NCBI RefSeq assembly: GCF_039533685.1 | Contig: NZ_BAAATZ010000004.1 | Location: 1 to 64,000 of the forward strand | Source of the DNA: Actinocorallia aurantiaca | Lineage (GTDB): Bacteria; Actinomycetota; Actinomycetes; Streptosporangiales; Streptosporangiaceae | Reading direction: 5' to 3' | DNA length: 64,000 nt | In this document: positions 30,940 through 40,042 of the stretch, one piece after another | Layout of the letters: the number at the start of each line of letters is the position of its first letter | Position numbering within the stretch: the stretch's first letter is position 1 | Translations under genes and position numbers: made by a program | Notes under the pieces: generated by a model | The model's database searches: none | What the model saw: the letters and a program-made list of their open reading frames with translations, nothing else | Told to the model about the DNA's origin: nothing

Positions 30940-32697
30940 TCAGCTCCTTCTGGACGCCCATTCGCGGACCTTGTCGATGCGGCTCTTGACCTGGGCGGCG
31001 GTGGCCTGGGGGATGGCGGGGCCGCCGCAGGCCTGGCGCAGCTCGGTGTGGACGACGCCGTGGGGCTTGCCGGTGCGGTGGCTCCAGGCGCCGACCAGGC
31101 CGTTGAGCTCGGCGCGGAGGGCGTGCAGGTCCTCCGCGGCGGTGGTGGACTTCGCCGGCTCCTCCTCGCGGGCGGCGCGCTTGCGCTGGGCGGCCAGCTG
31201 GCTGGCCTGGCGCTGGCGCAGGAGCTTGGCGACCTGGTCGGGCTCCAGCAGGCCGGGGATGCCGAGGAAGTCCTCCTCCTCCGCCGAGCCGATCTCGGCC
31301 TGGAGGCCGAACTCGCCGCCGTCGAACAGCACCCGGTCGAAGGTCGCGCTGGCCTCCATCGTCTCGAAGGGGATCTCCTCCGACAGGTCGGCGCCGTCGT
31401 TCTTGCGGTTCGCCTGCTCCAGCGCCTCGTCGTCCAGGCCGTCCTGCTCGCGCTGCTTGCGGTCCAGGACGTGGTCGCGCTCGCGTTCCAGCTCGGCGGC
31501 GTGGCCCATGAGGGTGGGCACGCTCGGCAGGAAGACCGAGGCCGTCTCGCCGCGCTTGCGGGCGCGCACGAAGCGTCCGATCGCCTGGGCGAAGAACAGC
31601 GGCGTGGCCGTCGAGGTGGCGTAGACGCCGACGGCCAGGCGCGGGATGTCGACGCCCTCGGAGACCATGCGGACCGCGCACAGCCAGCGGTCGTCCGACT
31701 CGCCGAACTTCTTGATCTTCTTGCTCGCCCCGGGGTCGTCGGACAGCACGATGGTGGCGCCCTGCCCGGTGATGCCGCGGATCATCTTGGCGTAGGCGCG
31801 CGCCGCCTCGTGGTCGGTGGCGATGACCATCGCCCCGGCGTCCGGCATCACCTTGCGGATCTCGGTGAGCCGCTTGTCCGCGGCCTGGATGACCTGGCGG
31901 ATCCAGTCGCCCTTGGGGTCGAGCGCGGCGCGCCACGCCTGCGACGTCTGGTCCTGGGTGAGCGGCTGGCCGAGCGTGGCGGTCAGCTCGTCCCCCGCGC
32001 GGGTGCGCCAGCGCATCTCCCCCGCGTAGGCCATGAACATGACCGGGCGGACGACGCCGTCGGCCAGCGCGGGACCGTACCCGTAGGTGTAGTCGGCGTG
32101 GCTGCGGCGGATGCCGTCGGGCCCCTCCTCGTACTCGACGAAGGGGATCGGGTTGATGTCGGTGCGGAACGGCGTGCCCGACAGGGCGAGCCTGCGGGTC
32201 GCGGGCTCGAACGCCTCGCGCACCGCGTCGCCCCAGGACAGGCCGTCGCCCGCGTGGTGGACCTCGTCCATGACGATGAGCGTCTTGCGCGCCTCGGTGC
32301 GGTTGCGGTGCAGCGCGGGACGGGCGGCGACGGTGGCGTAGGTGACCGCGACGCCGTGGAAGTCCTTGGCGGTCTTGCCCTGGGCGTTGGTGAACTCGGG
32401 ATCGATCCTGATCCCGACCCGGGCGGCCGACTCGGCCCACTGGCGTTTGAGGTGCTCGGTCGGGCAGACCACGGTGATGCCCTGGATCGCCCGGCGGTCG
32501 AGCAGTTCGCGGGCCAGGCGCAGGGCGAAGGTCGTCTTGCCCGCGCCGGGCGTGGCGACCGTCAGGAAGTCCCGCCGCGGCTCCTGGAAGTAGAGCTCCA
32601 GCGCCTGCTGCTGCCAGGCGCGCAGCGATCCGGCGGTTCCCCAGGCGGCCCGCTCCGGGAAGGCGGGGGGCATGTCGGGTGCGGCAAAGGTACTCAC
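30940..32697 (-). CDS. DEAD/DEAH-box superfamily 2 helicase
   Basis: 585 aa. Walker A TPGAGKTT (K54), DEVHH at 144-148 as motif II, SGTPFRTD as motif III, and in the second RecA-like domain VRMVSEGVDIPRLAVGVYAT and QAIGRFVRARK (motifs V and VI). After about residue 410 there is a charged, partly coiled tail with no domain I can name. Found widely in actinobacteria as a lone ATP-dependent helicase; its nucleic-acid target is unknown. Confidence 0.88.
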   Translation of the reverse strand: MSTFAAPDMPPAFPERAAWGTAGSLRAWQQQALELYFQEPRRDFLTVATPGAGKTTFALRLARELLDRRAIQGITVVCPTEHLKRQWAESAARVGIRIDPEFTNAQGKTAKDFHGVAVTYATVAARPALHRNRTEARKTLIVMDEVHHAGDGLSWGDAVREAFEPATRRLALSGTPFRTDINPIPFVEYEEGPDGIRRSHADYTYGYGPALADGVVRPVMFMAYAGEMRWRTRAGDELTATLGQPLTQDQTSQAWRAALDPKGDWIRQVIQAADKRLTEIRKVMPDAGAMVIATDHEAARAYAKMIRGITGQGATIVLSDDPGASKKIKKFGESDDRWLCAVRMVSEGVDIPRLAVGVYATSTATPLFFAQAIGRFVRARKRGETASVFLPSVPTLMGHAAELERERDHVLDRKQREQDGLDDEALEQANRKNDGADLSEEIPFETMEASATFDRVLFDGGEFGLQAEIGSAEEEDFLGIPGLLEPDQVAKLLRQRQASQLAAQRKRAAREEEPAKSTTAAEDLHALRAELNGLVGAWSHRTGKPHGVVHTELRQACGGPAIPQATAAQVKSRIDKVREWASRRS

Positions 32698-32762
32698 GAT
32701 CCTGAAAGGCTACCGATGCCCGCCGACAGGACACGCCTGGAACGCGGTGGGCACCGTCACGA

Positions 32763-33494
32763 TTATGAGCGCTGCCGCGAGGGGAAGGCGGGGTGGCGGC
32801 GTCGCGGCCACAGCAGTCCGTACCAGGTCAGGATCCCTCCGGAGGCCGCCGTGCCCGCCGCGGTGAACGCGAGCGCCGGGGAGATTCCCGTCATCGGAAG
32901 TGTCTGCGGCTGCTCCCTCCTCCACCTCGCCCCGGCCGAGACGTTCTTCTTCTTTCGCTTCGCGGCCTTCTTCGGCTCGCGCTTCACCGACCCGTTCCCG
33001 GAGGCCGAGCGGCCGGGCGCCCTCTCCCCCGCGACCGCCGAGCCCGTCCGGACGCCGGGGGTCCCGCCCTTGGGAGCCGGGACTCCTCTCTCGGACGCGG
33101 GCGGCGCGGGGGACGCGGTCTCGGCCCTGGGTTCGAGAGACGCGGACGCCGTCTCCCGCCCGGCTCCGGGAGCGCCGCCCTTGGCCGGCGGCGGGAAGGC
33201 CGTGGCGGTGGAGCAGTCGGCGGTGCGGCGGGCCGAACCGGCGGACTCTCCCGCGGTGTGGACGGCCAGGGCCGTGGTCCGGTCCTCGGGCAGGCGTACC
33301 CGGCTGATCACCGTGGTGCCCGCCGGGACCAGCTCGGTGCGCTGGACCTTGCCGTCGACGCGCAGGGCGTACCGCTCGTCGACGGTCCCGGTGTTGGCGA
33401 TGACGACCGCCACGATCCGGCCGGGACAGCTCACCCCGCTGAAGGTGACGTCCAGATCGGCGGGCAGGATGGCGGCCAGCAACTCCCCGAACAC
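32763..33494 (-). CDS. LPXTG-type surface protein lacking an obvious signal peptide
   Basis: 243 aa from GTG at 33494, chosen for the GGGAGG upstream (a GTG at 33521 is also in frame). N-terminal domain of about 85 residues with two cysteines (SGVSCPG... RRTADC), a long Pro/Ala/Ser/Lys-rich wall-spanning linker, then a sortase signal: LPMTG, a membrane segment (ALAFTAAGTAASGGILTWYGLLW) and a basic tail. Paralogue of the gene just upstream. Neither possible start gives a signal peptide, and the frame is closed upstream by the stop of that gene, so export is puzzling. Confidence 0.7.
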   Translation of the reverse strand: MFGELLAAILPADLDVTFSGVSCPGRIVAVVIANTGTVDERYALRVDGKVQRTELVPAGTTVISRVRLPEDRTTALAVHTAGESAGSARRTADCSTATAFPPPAKGGAPGAGRETASASLEPRAETASPAPPASERGVPAPKGGTPGVRTGSAVAGERAPGRSASGNGSVKREPKKAAKRKKKNVSAGARWRREQPQTLPMTGISPALAFTAAGTAASGGILTWYGLLWPRRRHPAFPSRQRS

Positions 33495-33539
33495 CGATCC
33501 CACCTCCCGAAGAGTGATCACTCGATCACTCTCGGTGAA

Positions 33540-34331
33540 CTACCCCCGATCGGCCCGTCCGAACACGTTCTCCCGACGCCTCGGCCACAGACCGCCCCAC
33601 CACAGGATGATCACACCTGTGATCATCGAGGCGACGCCGGTGGCGATCCGGGCGGCCATCACCGTCTCGTCGGATCCGGTGTTCGGCAGCCGCTCGGCGG
33701 CGTCCGGCCGCCCACTCGGCTTCTCCGAGGCGCCCGCCCCGGACTTCGCGCAGTTGAGACGGTAGGTGCGGGCGGCCTGCGGCTCGCCGTCGCGGGTGAC
33801 CCGGACGACCACTTTCTTGTCCTCGGTGAGCTTCACCGAGGACGACCGCGAGGCGTTCGGACCCAGCCGGTCGGCCAGCACGATCGAGCCGTTCCGGGTG
33901 ATGGCGTACCCCTGGCCCGTCCCGGTGTCATTGGTGACCTTCACCGTCACCCTGTCGCTCGGGCAGTCCACCTTCCCGAAGGACACCGTCAGCGGGCGCG
34001 CGGCCGGCGCGGACGTCGTCGGGACTGGGGCCGGCGTGCTCGTGGCGGGCCCCGGGACCGGGGTCGTCTTCGTGGGGGCCGGCGTGGCCGTCTTGGTGGG
34101 CGTCGGCGTCGCCGTCTTCGTGGTCGGCGCGGCCGTGGGGGAGGCGCTGCGGCTCGGGCTCGCCGAGGCGGGCGGCGGAGTCCCGGTCGGGGGCGATCCC
34201 GTCGCGGAGGGCGAGGGATCCGTCGTGGAGGAGGCGTCCGAGGTGCTGTTCCCGCCCGTGAAGGCGGGGATCACGATCAGCGCTCCTATCACGAAGAAGA
34301 TCGCTGCAATGATCACCCTGACCGGCTGCAT
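33540..34331 (-). CDS. LPXTG cell-wall-anchored surface protein
   Basis: 263 aa from the ATG at 34331 (GGGAGG 8 bp upstream). An N-terminal hydrophobic signal/anchor, a Thr/Pro/Ser-rich stalk (about residues 35-115), a small domain with two cysteines (KVDCPSDRVTVKVTNDTG... YRLNC), then the sortase signal LPNTG, a membrane helix and the tail LWPRRRE. It would be anchored to peptidoglycan by a sortase; no sortase gene is in the window. Probably co-transcribed with the shorter paralogue that follows. Confidence 0.78.
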   Translation of the reverse strand: MQPVRVIIAAIFFVIGALIVIPAFTGGNSTSDASSTTDPSPSATGSPPTGTPPPASASPSRSASPTAAPTTKTATPTPTKTATPAPTKTTPVPGPATSTPAPVPTTSAPAARPLTVSFGKVDCPSDRVTVKVTNDTGTGQGYAITRNGSIVLADRLGPNASRSSSVKLTEDKKVVVRVTRDGEPQAARTYRLNCAKSGAGASEKPSGRPDAAERLPNTGSDETVMAARIATGVASMITGVIILWWGGLWPRRRENVFGRADRG

Positions 34332-34464
34332 CCCCGCGCCTCCCGAGAGCATCGCTTGATCGTTTCTTTACCCCCCATTGTGACGGTTACGCCCCGGTTC
34401 GGTGGGCGCAATGCCCTCACCGCTCTCCGCACGGCGTGTCCGCGGCCCCTCCGGACAGGCGATG

Positions 34465-35058
34465 ATGGAGGCCATGCGGGAACAGGAGGACGACATCCGG
34501 CCCGGCCGTCTCTTGGTGGCCACCCCGATCCTGGCGGATCCCAACTTCCGGCGCAGCGTGGTCCTCGTCGTCGACCACGGCCCCGAGGAGGGCACCCTCG
34601 GCGTGGTGCTGAACCGGCCCACCGAGGTCGCGGTCGGGCAGATCCTGCCGCCCTGGGCCGGGCTGGCCAGCGGCCCTGACGTGGTGTTCCAGGGCGGTCC
34701 GGTGGGGATGGACAGCGCCCTGGCGCTGGCCCGCCTGCCCGGCACGGACGAGCCGCTCGGCTGGCGGGCCCTGGACGGCGTTCCGGCGGTGGCCCGCATC
34801 GGGCTGGTCGATCTGGACGGCCCCCCGTCGCTGCTGGCCGACGGCATCGACGGCCTCCGGGTCTTCGCCGGCTACGCCGGATGGGGGCCTGGCCAGCTCC
34901 GGTCAGAGATCGCGGAGGGCAGCTGGTACGTGCTCACCGCGGAGCCGGGCGACGTGTTCGCCGAGGCGCCCGGGGAGCTCTGGAAGGCGGTGCTGCGCAG
35001 GCAGGGAGGGGACCTGGCCTTCGTCGCGACGTATCCCGAGGATCCGTCACTAAACTGA
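34465..35058 (+). CDS. YqgE/AlgH family protein (DUF179)
   Basis: 197 aa. Family pattern throughout: GRLLVATPILADPNFRRSVVLVVDHGPEEGTLGVVLNRPT, VVFQGGPVG, RVFAGYAGWGPGQLRSEIAEGSWYVL, LWKAVLRRQGGDLAFVATYPEDPSLN. The function of this conserved family is not established. The exact start is uncertain (ATGs at 34462, 34465 and 34474). The next gene begins 5 bp after its stop. Confidence 0.88.
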   Translation: MEAMREQEDDIRPGRLLVATPILADPNFRRSVVLVVDHGPEEGTLGVVLNRPTEVAVGQILPPWAGLASGPDVVFQGGPVGMDSALALARLPGTDEPLGWRALDGVPAVARIGLVDLDGPPSLLADGIDGLRVFAGYAGWGPGQLRSEIAEGSWYVLTAEPGDVFAEAPGELWKAVLRRQGGDLAFVATYPEDPSLN

Positions 35059-35062
35059 ACGG

Positions 35063-35344
35063 ATGAGCGATCCGACTTACGAGCCCGGGCAGGGCGGCAC
35101 GGGAACGATGATCAAGCCGGACACCGATGTCCGTCCGGACCTGTCCCACGGTGACGGCGACCACGAGCGCTTCGCGCACTACGTGAAGAAGGCCAAGATC
35201 ACCGAGAGCGCGCTCACCGGCACCCCGGTGATCGCGCTGTGCGGCAAGGTCTGGGTGCCCAACCGCGACCCGAAGAAGTTTCCGGTCTGCCCGGAATGCA
35301 AGGAGATCTACGAGGGGTTCAGCTCCGGCGACTCCGAGGAGTGA
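35063..35344 (+). CDS. DUF3039 protein
   Basis: 93 aa. Matches DUF3039, a small actinobacterial family: the DTDVRPDLSHGDGDHERFAHYVKK start, then ALTGTPVIALCGKVWVPNRDPKKFPVCPECKEIYEG. The cysteines (one in ALCGK, two in VCPEC) suggest a zinc ribbon-like fold. Function unknown. It is tightly linked to yqgE. Confidence 0.88.
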   Translation: MSDPTYEPGQGGTGTMIKPDTDVRPDLSHGDGDHERFAHYVKKAKITESALTGTPVIALCGKVWVPNRDPKKFPVCPECKEIYEGFSSGDSEE

Positions 35345-35426
35345 GCGTTTCGCTCCGCCCGCCGCGGTCGTGATCATGTAACCTGCCTGCAAATTCAGCT
35401 TCAGCGCACGGCAGGTCGGGGGACGG

Positions 35427-36395
35427 ATGCGGCGAGGCGTTGCGGTCATGATCACGATCACGGCGGTGGCGGCCTCCGCCACCGCCGCCTCGGCGCCCGG
35501 GCAGGCGGGCTCCGAGACCGGCTGCGCCCCCGGGAGCACGGCCCGGCAGGCCCGCTTCGCGGGCGACGCGCCCGCGACCGACCCGCTCTTCGTCTCCAAG
35601 AGCATCACCGCGCTGGACCGGCGGGTCCCCGGCCGGGCGCCCGCCACCTTCACCGTCCCGGTGGCCTTCCACGTGATCACCGACGCCGCCGGCAAGGGGC
35701 ACCCCGGCCGGGACCGCGTCGACAGGCAGATCGCCACCCTCAACGACGCCTACGGCGGCAGGGCGGGCGGCGCTGACACCGGCGTGCGGTTCCGGCTGAT
35801 GTCCGTCGACACGCTGGCGAACGACACCTGGTTCAAGCAGCCCCACCGGCACGAGCGCGACTACAAGATCCTGCTGCGCAAGGGCGGCCCGGAGACCCTC
35901 AACCTCTACAGCGCCGCCGTCGGCACCGAGGTGCTCGGCCACTCCACCTTCCCCGAGGTGCAGAAGGCCGAGCCCATCCTGGACGGCGTGATCATCGACC
36001 ACCGCAGCCTGCCCGGCGGCCCCTTCCCGCACTTCAGCCTCGGCTACACCGCGGTCCACGAGGTCGGCCACTGGCTCGGCCTGTTCCACACCTTCGAGAA
36101 CGGCTGCGGCTCCCCCGGAGACGGCGTCGAGGACACCCCCGACGAGGCGACCCCCACCGAGGGCTGCCCCAAGGGCAAGGACACCTGCACGGCGGCCGGG
36201 CTCGACCCGGTGCACAACTTCATGAACTACTCGTGGGACGACTGCATGAGCGAGTTCACCCCCGGCCAGGCGTCCCGGATCCAGCGCAGCTGGCAGGCCT
36301 ACCGCAGGACCTCCACCGCGGCGGCGGCCGCGGAGCTCGCCCGCAGGTCGCCCCAGGCCGGGGTCTCGCCGGCGCCCGCGGCTCCCGCCGCCTGA
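35427..36395 (+). CDS. Secreted zinc metalloprotease (M43 pappalysin-like)
   Basis: 322 aa. An N-terminal signal peptide (about 1-23, AxA-type cleavage), a propeptide-like region, then a metzincin catalytic domain with the zinc motif H211EVGHWLGLFH221 and the Met-turn FMNYSWDDCM. Cysteines around the site (CGSPGDGVEDTPDEA... CPKGKDTC) match ulilysin/pappalysin-type bacterial enzymes. It would act outside the cell on proteins; the substrate is unknown. It ends in an Ala/Pro-rich tail. Confidence 0.88.
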   Translation: MRRGVAVMITITAVAASATAASAPGQAGSETGCAPGSTARQARFAGDAPATDPLFVSKSITALDRRVPGRAPATFTVPVAFHVITDAAGKGHPGRDRVDRQIATLNDAYGGRAGGADTGVRFRLMSVDTLANDTWFKQPHRHERDYKILLRKGGPETLNLYSAAVGTEVLGHSTFPEVQKAEPILDGVIIDHRSLPGGPFPHFSLGYTAVHEVGHWLGLFHTFENGCGSPGDGVEDTPDEATPTEGCPKGKDTCTAAGLDPVHNFMNYSWDDCMSEFTPGQASRIQRSWQAYRRTSTAAAAAELARRSPQAGVSPAPAAPAA

Positions 36396-36402
36396 CGGGC
36401 CG

Positions 36403-37809
36403 TCACTCCTCGTCGTAGGTCTTCCGGCCGCCCGCGGCCTCCCGCACGGCGGCCGCGACGGCCGTGGTGACGTCGGGGTGGAAGACGCTGGGGACGATGT
36501 AGTTGGGACCGAGCTCGGCGTCGGTGACCACCTCGGCCAGCGCCTGGGCGGCGGCCACCAGCATGTCCAGGTTGATCACGTCGGCCTGGGCGTCCAGCAG
36601 CCCGCGGAAGACCCCGGGGAAGGCCAGCACGTTGTTGATCTGGTTCGGGTAGTCGCTGCGGCCGGTGGCGACCACGGCGGCGTGCTCCCGGGCGTCGTCC
36701 GGGCTGACCTCCGGCTCGGGGTTGGCCAGCGCGAACACGATCGCGTCCGGGGCCATGCCCGCGACGTCGTCGCCGGTGAGGATGCCGGGCGCCGAGACTC
36801 CGACGAAGACGTCCGCGCCCTTGACCGCGCCCTTGAGGTCGCCGTCGTAGCCCTCGGCGTTGGTGTGCTCGGCGATCCACCGCAGCGAGCCGTCCATGCC
36901 TTCGCGGCCCCGGTGGACGGAGCCGTGCATGTCGCAGACGATGACGTTCTTCGCCCCGGCGTGCAGCAGCAGCTTGAGGATGGCGCTGCCCGCCGCGCCC
37001 GCGCCCGCCATCGCGATCCGGACCTCGCCCAGGTCCTTGCGGACGACCCGCAGCGCGTTGGTGAGCGCCGCCAGCACGCAGATCGCGGTGCCGTGCTGGT
37101 CGTCGTGGAAGACCGGGATGTCCAGCAGCTCCCGCAGCCTCGCCTCGATCTCGAAGCAGCGCGGCGCGGAGATGTCCTCCAGGTTGATGCCGCCGAAGCC
37201 GGGGGCGATGCACTGGACGATCCGCACGATCTCGTCGGTGTCCTGGGTGTCCAGGCAGATCGGCCAGGCGTCGATCCCGGCGAAGCGCTTGAACAGCGCG
37301 GCCTTGCCCTCCATGACCGGCATGGCGGCCTCCGGGCCGATGTTGCCCAGGCCCAGCACGGCCGAGCCGTCGGTGACCACCGCGACGCTGTTGCGCTTGA
37401 TCGTCAGCCGGCGGGCGTCCTCCTTGTTGCGCGCGATCGCCAGCGAGACCCGGGCCACGCCCGGGGTGTAGGCCATCGAGAGTTCCTCGCGGTTGCGCAG
37501 CGGGACCTTGGACTGCATCTCGATCTTGCCGCCGAGGTGCATGAGGAAGGTGCGGTCGGAGACCTTGTGCACCTTCACCCCGTCGATCGACTCCAGCACC
37601 CCGACGATCGCCTCGGCGTGCTCGGTGTCGCGGGTGGCGATGGTGACGTCGATGCGCAGCGTGTCCGTCGCCGCCGTGTTCACGTCCAGCGCGGTCACCA
37701 CGCCGCCCGCGTGCTCCACGTGGTGGGTGATCCCGCTGACGGCCTTGCCTCCGGCGGGGACCTCGAGGCGGACGGTGATCGAATACGACACGCTCGGCGC
37801 GGTGGCCAC
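36403..37809 (-). CDS. NAD-dependent malic enzyme with N-terminal ACT-like domain
   Basis: 468 aa from GTG at 37809 with TTGAGGAG 7 bp upstream. Decarboxylates malate to pyruvate. An ACT-like regulatory domain (about 1-75) precedes the catalytic domain: SMAYTPGVARVSLAI, TDGSAVLGLGNIGP, the FHDDQHGTAI metal segment, the GAGAAGSAILKLLL Rossmann motif, ALANPEPE and NNVLAFPGVFRG. The ACT domain suggests control by an amino acid or similar ligand. It overlaps no neighbour; the protease ends 7 bp before its stop on the opposite strand. Confidence 0.93.
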   Translation of the reverse strand: MATAPSVSYSITVRLEVPAGGKAVSGITHHVEHAGGVVTALDVNTAATDTLRIDVTIATRDTEHAEAIVGVLESIDGVKVHKVSDRTFLMHLGGKIEMQSKVPLRNREELSMAYTPGVARVSLAIARNKEDARRLTIKRNSVAVVTDGSAVLGLGNIGPEAAMPVMEGKAALFKRFAGIDAWPICLDTQDTDEIVRIVQCIAPGFGGINLEDISAPRCFEIEARLRELLDIPVFHDDQHGTAICVLAALTNALRVVRKDLGEVRIAMAGAGAAGSAILKLLLHAGAKNVIVCDMHGSVHRGREGMDGSLRWIAEHTNAEGYDGDLKGAVKGADVFVGVSAPGILTGDDVAGMAPDAIVFALANPEPEVSPDDAREHAAVVATGRSDYPNQINNVLAFPGVFRGLLDAQADVINLDMLVAAAQALAEVVTDAELGPNYIVPSVFHPDVTTAVAAAVREAAGGRKTYDEE

Positions 37810-37966
37810 GGGGAATCTCCTCAACTCGAGAAAGACGAGAGCCCTGACATGGCTTCTGACACATGCCGGGGGCTGTCTCGAGGATACGCCCGAACGCGGC
37901 GCCCCCCGACCACCGGGATGAAAGAAGCGACGAAATTTCCAAACGGCTCAGAAAGGAACTGATTCA

Positions 37967-37998
37967 GAGCGGCGCCGTCTTGCAATTCGGCGCCGCTC
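37967..37998 (-). terminator. Hairpin downstream of the thioredoxin/TPR gene
   Basis: Perfect 11-bp arms (37967-37977 and 37988-37998) between the stop of the thioredoxin/TPR gene and the malic enzyme gene on the same strand. The downstream tail is only moderately T-rich. Confidence 0.5.
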
Positions 37999-38013
37999 CG
38001 GGAAGGCCCGGGC

Positions 38014-38916
38014 TCAGAACAGGGCGGCCTGCAGCGCCCTCCGCGCCTTCGCCACCCGGGGGTCGTCGCCCGGCAGCGCCTCGAACAGGCCCAGCAGGTG
38101 CACCCGCGCGGCGTTCTTCTCCTCGCCCGCGCTGGAGCGCACCACCGACAGCAGCAGCTCGAACGCGCCCTCCACGTCGCCCTGCAGCAGCCGGACGTCC
38201 GCCTCCTTCAGCGGGTCGGCCTCCACCTGCGCCTGGTCGTAGTCCTTGACCCGCAGGGTCAGTTCGGTGAGCGTCAGCCTGCGCTTGGCCGCCTCGTCCC
38301 TCGGGTTCGCGGCCAGGACCTCGCGGAACGCCTCGGCGGCGGCCTCGAAGTCACCGCGGGCCAGGGCGTCCTCCGCCGCGGCGTGCGCCGGGTCGACCGC
38401 CTCCTCCTCCTGGAGGGGCTCGGCGCCCTCGGGCGCCTCGCCCAGCAGGCCCTGCTCCTTGAGCGCGGCGAACAGCTCGGCCGTCGCCGCCCGGAGCTCC
38501 GCCTCCGGCGGGACGCTGTTGAGGAACGGCATCATCTGGCCCTGGACGACGACGCCGACGAACGGCAGCCGCTGCACCCTCATCTGCTGGAGGTAGCCCT
38601 GCAGCTGCTGGTTGACCTCGATGTCGATCGTGGCCAGGTACCAGGAGCCGCCGCCCTCGGCGACCAGCTTCTCCAGGTCCGCCACGAGCGCGTCGCAGGA
38701 CGGCTCGTTCTCCACCACGAACGCGACCATCACCGGCGTCCTGAGGGAGCGCTCCACCACCTCCGCGCTGAACGTCGCGTCGGTCGCCTCGAAGGAGTAC
38801 CGCGCTTCCCGCCCGCCGCCCCCGGCCTGCGCGGCGCGCTCCTGCTGCTTCTTCGCCGCCGCTGCCCGGGCGGCGAGGTCGACGGCGCCGTGCAGGGAGA
38901 AATCACGCTTCTGCAT
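38014..38916 (-). CDS. Thioredoxin-fold/TPR co-chaperone (YbbN/CnoX-like)
   Basis: 300 aa. A thioredoxin-like domain (about 45-160, VMVAFVVENEPSCDALVADLEKLV, with no CxxC) followed by TPR-like helical repeats (AHAAAEDALARGDFEAAAEAFREVLAANPRDEAAKRRLTLTEL...). This is the plan of CnoX/YbbN, a holdase that works with GroEL and protects proteins from oxidative damage. The missing CxxC means no classical thioredoxin activity. The start at 38916 is supported by GGATGG upstream. Confidence 0.85.
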   Translation of the reverse strand: MQKRDFSLHGAVDLAARAAAAKKQQERAAQAGGGGREARYSFEATDATFSAEVVERSLRTPVMVAFVVENEPSCDALVADLEKLVAEGGGSWYLATIDIEVNQQLQGYLQQMRVQRLPFVGVVVQGQMMPFLNSVPPEAELRAATAELFAALKEQGLLGEAPEGAEPLQEEEAVDPAHAAAEDALARGDFEAAAEAFREVLAANPRDEAAKRRLTLTELTLRVKDYDQAQVEADPLKEADVRLLQGDVEGAFELLLSVVRSSAGEEKNAARVHLLGLFEALPGDDPRVAKARRALQAALF

Positions 38917-39066
38917 ACGACCCATCCTGCCGTATCCGAGGGGGGACTCGTACGCTCCACCCCGCACCGACCCTCCCCCGTCTGTTTTCCTCCGGCCTGT
39001 CCGACACGGCCCCGCGCACCGGAGGCGACGCCGGACGCGACATCGCCGAGAGTGACCAAAAGACCG

Positions 39067-39096
39067 CTGACAGCGATGGCCAAGCGTCGCTATAGT
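39067..39096 (+). promoter_or_regulatory. Strong candidate promoter CTGACA-N18-TATAGT
   Basis: Near-consensus -35 (39067-39072) and -10 (39091-39096), leading towards the degenerate ABC ATPase gene, with a leader of about 110 nt. One of the best sigma-70-like matches in this GC-rich window. Confidence 0.6.
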
Positions 39097-39213
39097 TCCG
39101 CTGTCGATGCGTGATGCGCGGGCAAAAGGCCAGGCTGCGCGGGGTTTGGCGCGCACTGGAACGAGCCCGCGAGGGACGCGCCCGCATCGCGAGGATCGAG
39201 GGGGATTGACAGA

Positions 39214-39972
39214 GTGATCGTGGAGACTTCCGCGATCGTGGCGAGGGGGCTGGGGGTACGGCGCGGCGGACGGTGGGTGCTGCGTCCGGCCTCCTTCGGC
39301 CTGCCGGAGGGGATGGTCGGCATCGCCGGCCCGGACCCGTCCGACCGGTCCGACCTGCTCGCCACGCTCGCGACGCTGCGCCGCCCGTACGCCGGCCGGC
39401 TCGAGGTGCTCGGCCTCGACACCCGGGCCCGCTCGGCCCTGCGCCGGCTGCGCACCCGGATCGGCTTCCTGCCCGCCCGGACCCGCTGGGCCGACGGGTT
39501 CACGGTGCACGACCTGGTCTCCTACGCCGCCTACTACCAGCGCCGCCCTCCCTCGTCCGTCCGGGACGTCCTGACCGCGCTGGAGCTGTCCGACGTCGCC
39601 GCCTGGACGTTCGGCGACCTGCCGCCGGACCTGCGCGTGCGCGCCGGGCTGGCCGCCGCCTGCGTGCACCGGCCGCGGATCGCCTTCCTTGAGGAGCCGT
39701 TCGGCGCCCTGGGCGACGCCGCGCGCGCCGAGCTCGTCCCGCTGCTGACCGCGCTGGCCCCCACCGTGGTCGTCACCGCTCCCGAACCGGGGTGGCTGGT
39801 CCCCTGGTGCGACCACGTCCACCTGCTGGAGCGCGGCCGGCTCGCCCCGGCGGGGGAGGCGCCCGCGCCGGGAGCGAGGGAGCGCCCCGAACCGAAGCCG
39901 CGCCACGGCCACTGGCACCTCGTCCGCCGGCCCCAGCGCATGATCCGCCGGGCGGCGGTGCCGCGGGCCTGA
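39214..39972 (+). CDS. ABC-type ATPase-like protein with degenerate catalytic motifs
   Basis: 252 aa; the overall order of an ABC ATPase is recognisable. The key motifs are altered. The P-loop that should read GPNGAGKST is GPDPSDRSD (39-47; the Lys is R45). The signature LSGGMRQR is LPPDLRVR. Walker B ends FLEEP rather than FLDEP. The switch histidine is missing (VVVTAPEPG). ATP hydrolysis is therefore unlikely. It is paired with the membrane protein that follows. By position it may correspond to ABC genes next to the FilP/Scy locus in Streptomyces (recalled, unchecked). Start GTG after GAGGGGGA. Confidence 0.75.
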   Translation: MIVETSAIVARGLGVRRGGRWVLRPASFGLPEGMVGIAGPDPSDRSDLLATLATLRRPYAGRLEVLGLDTRARSALRRLRTRIGFLPARTRWADGFTVHDLVSYAAYYQRRPPSSVRDVLTALELSDVAAWTFGDLPPDLRVRAGLAAACVHRPRIAFLEEPFGALGDAARAELVPLLTALAPTVVVTAPEPGWLVPWCDHVHLLERGRLAPAGEAPAPGARERPEPKPRHGHWHLVRRPQRMIRRAAVPRA

Positions 39973-40042
39973 ACCCGCGGGAGGGCACGGCCGCCTCGAC
40001 GGCGGGGGCGGGAACGGAGCGGTGGCGACGAGGGGGTGAGCG

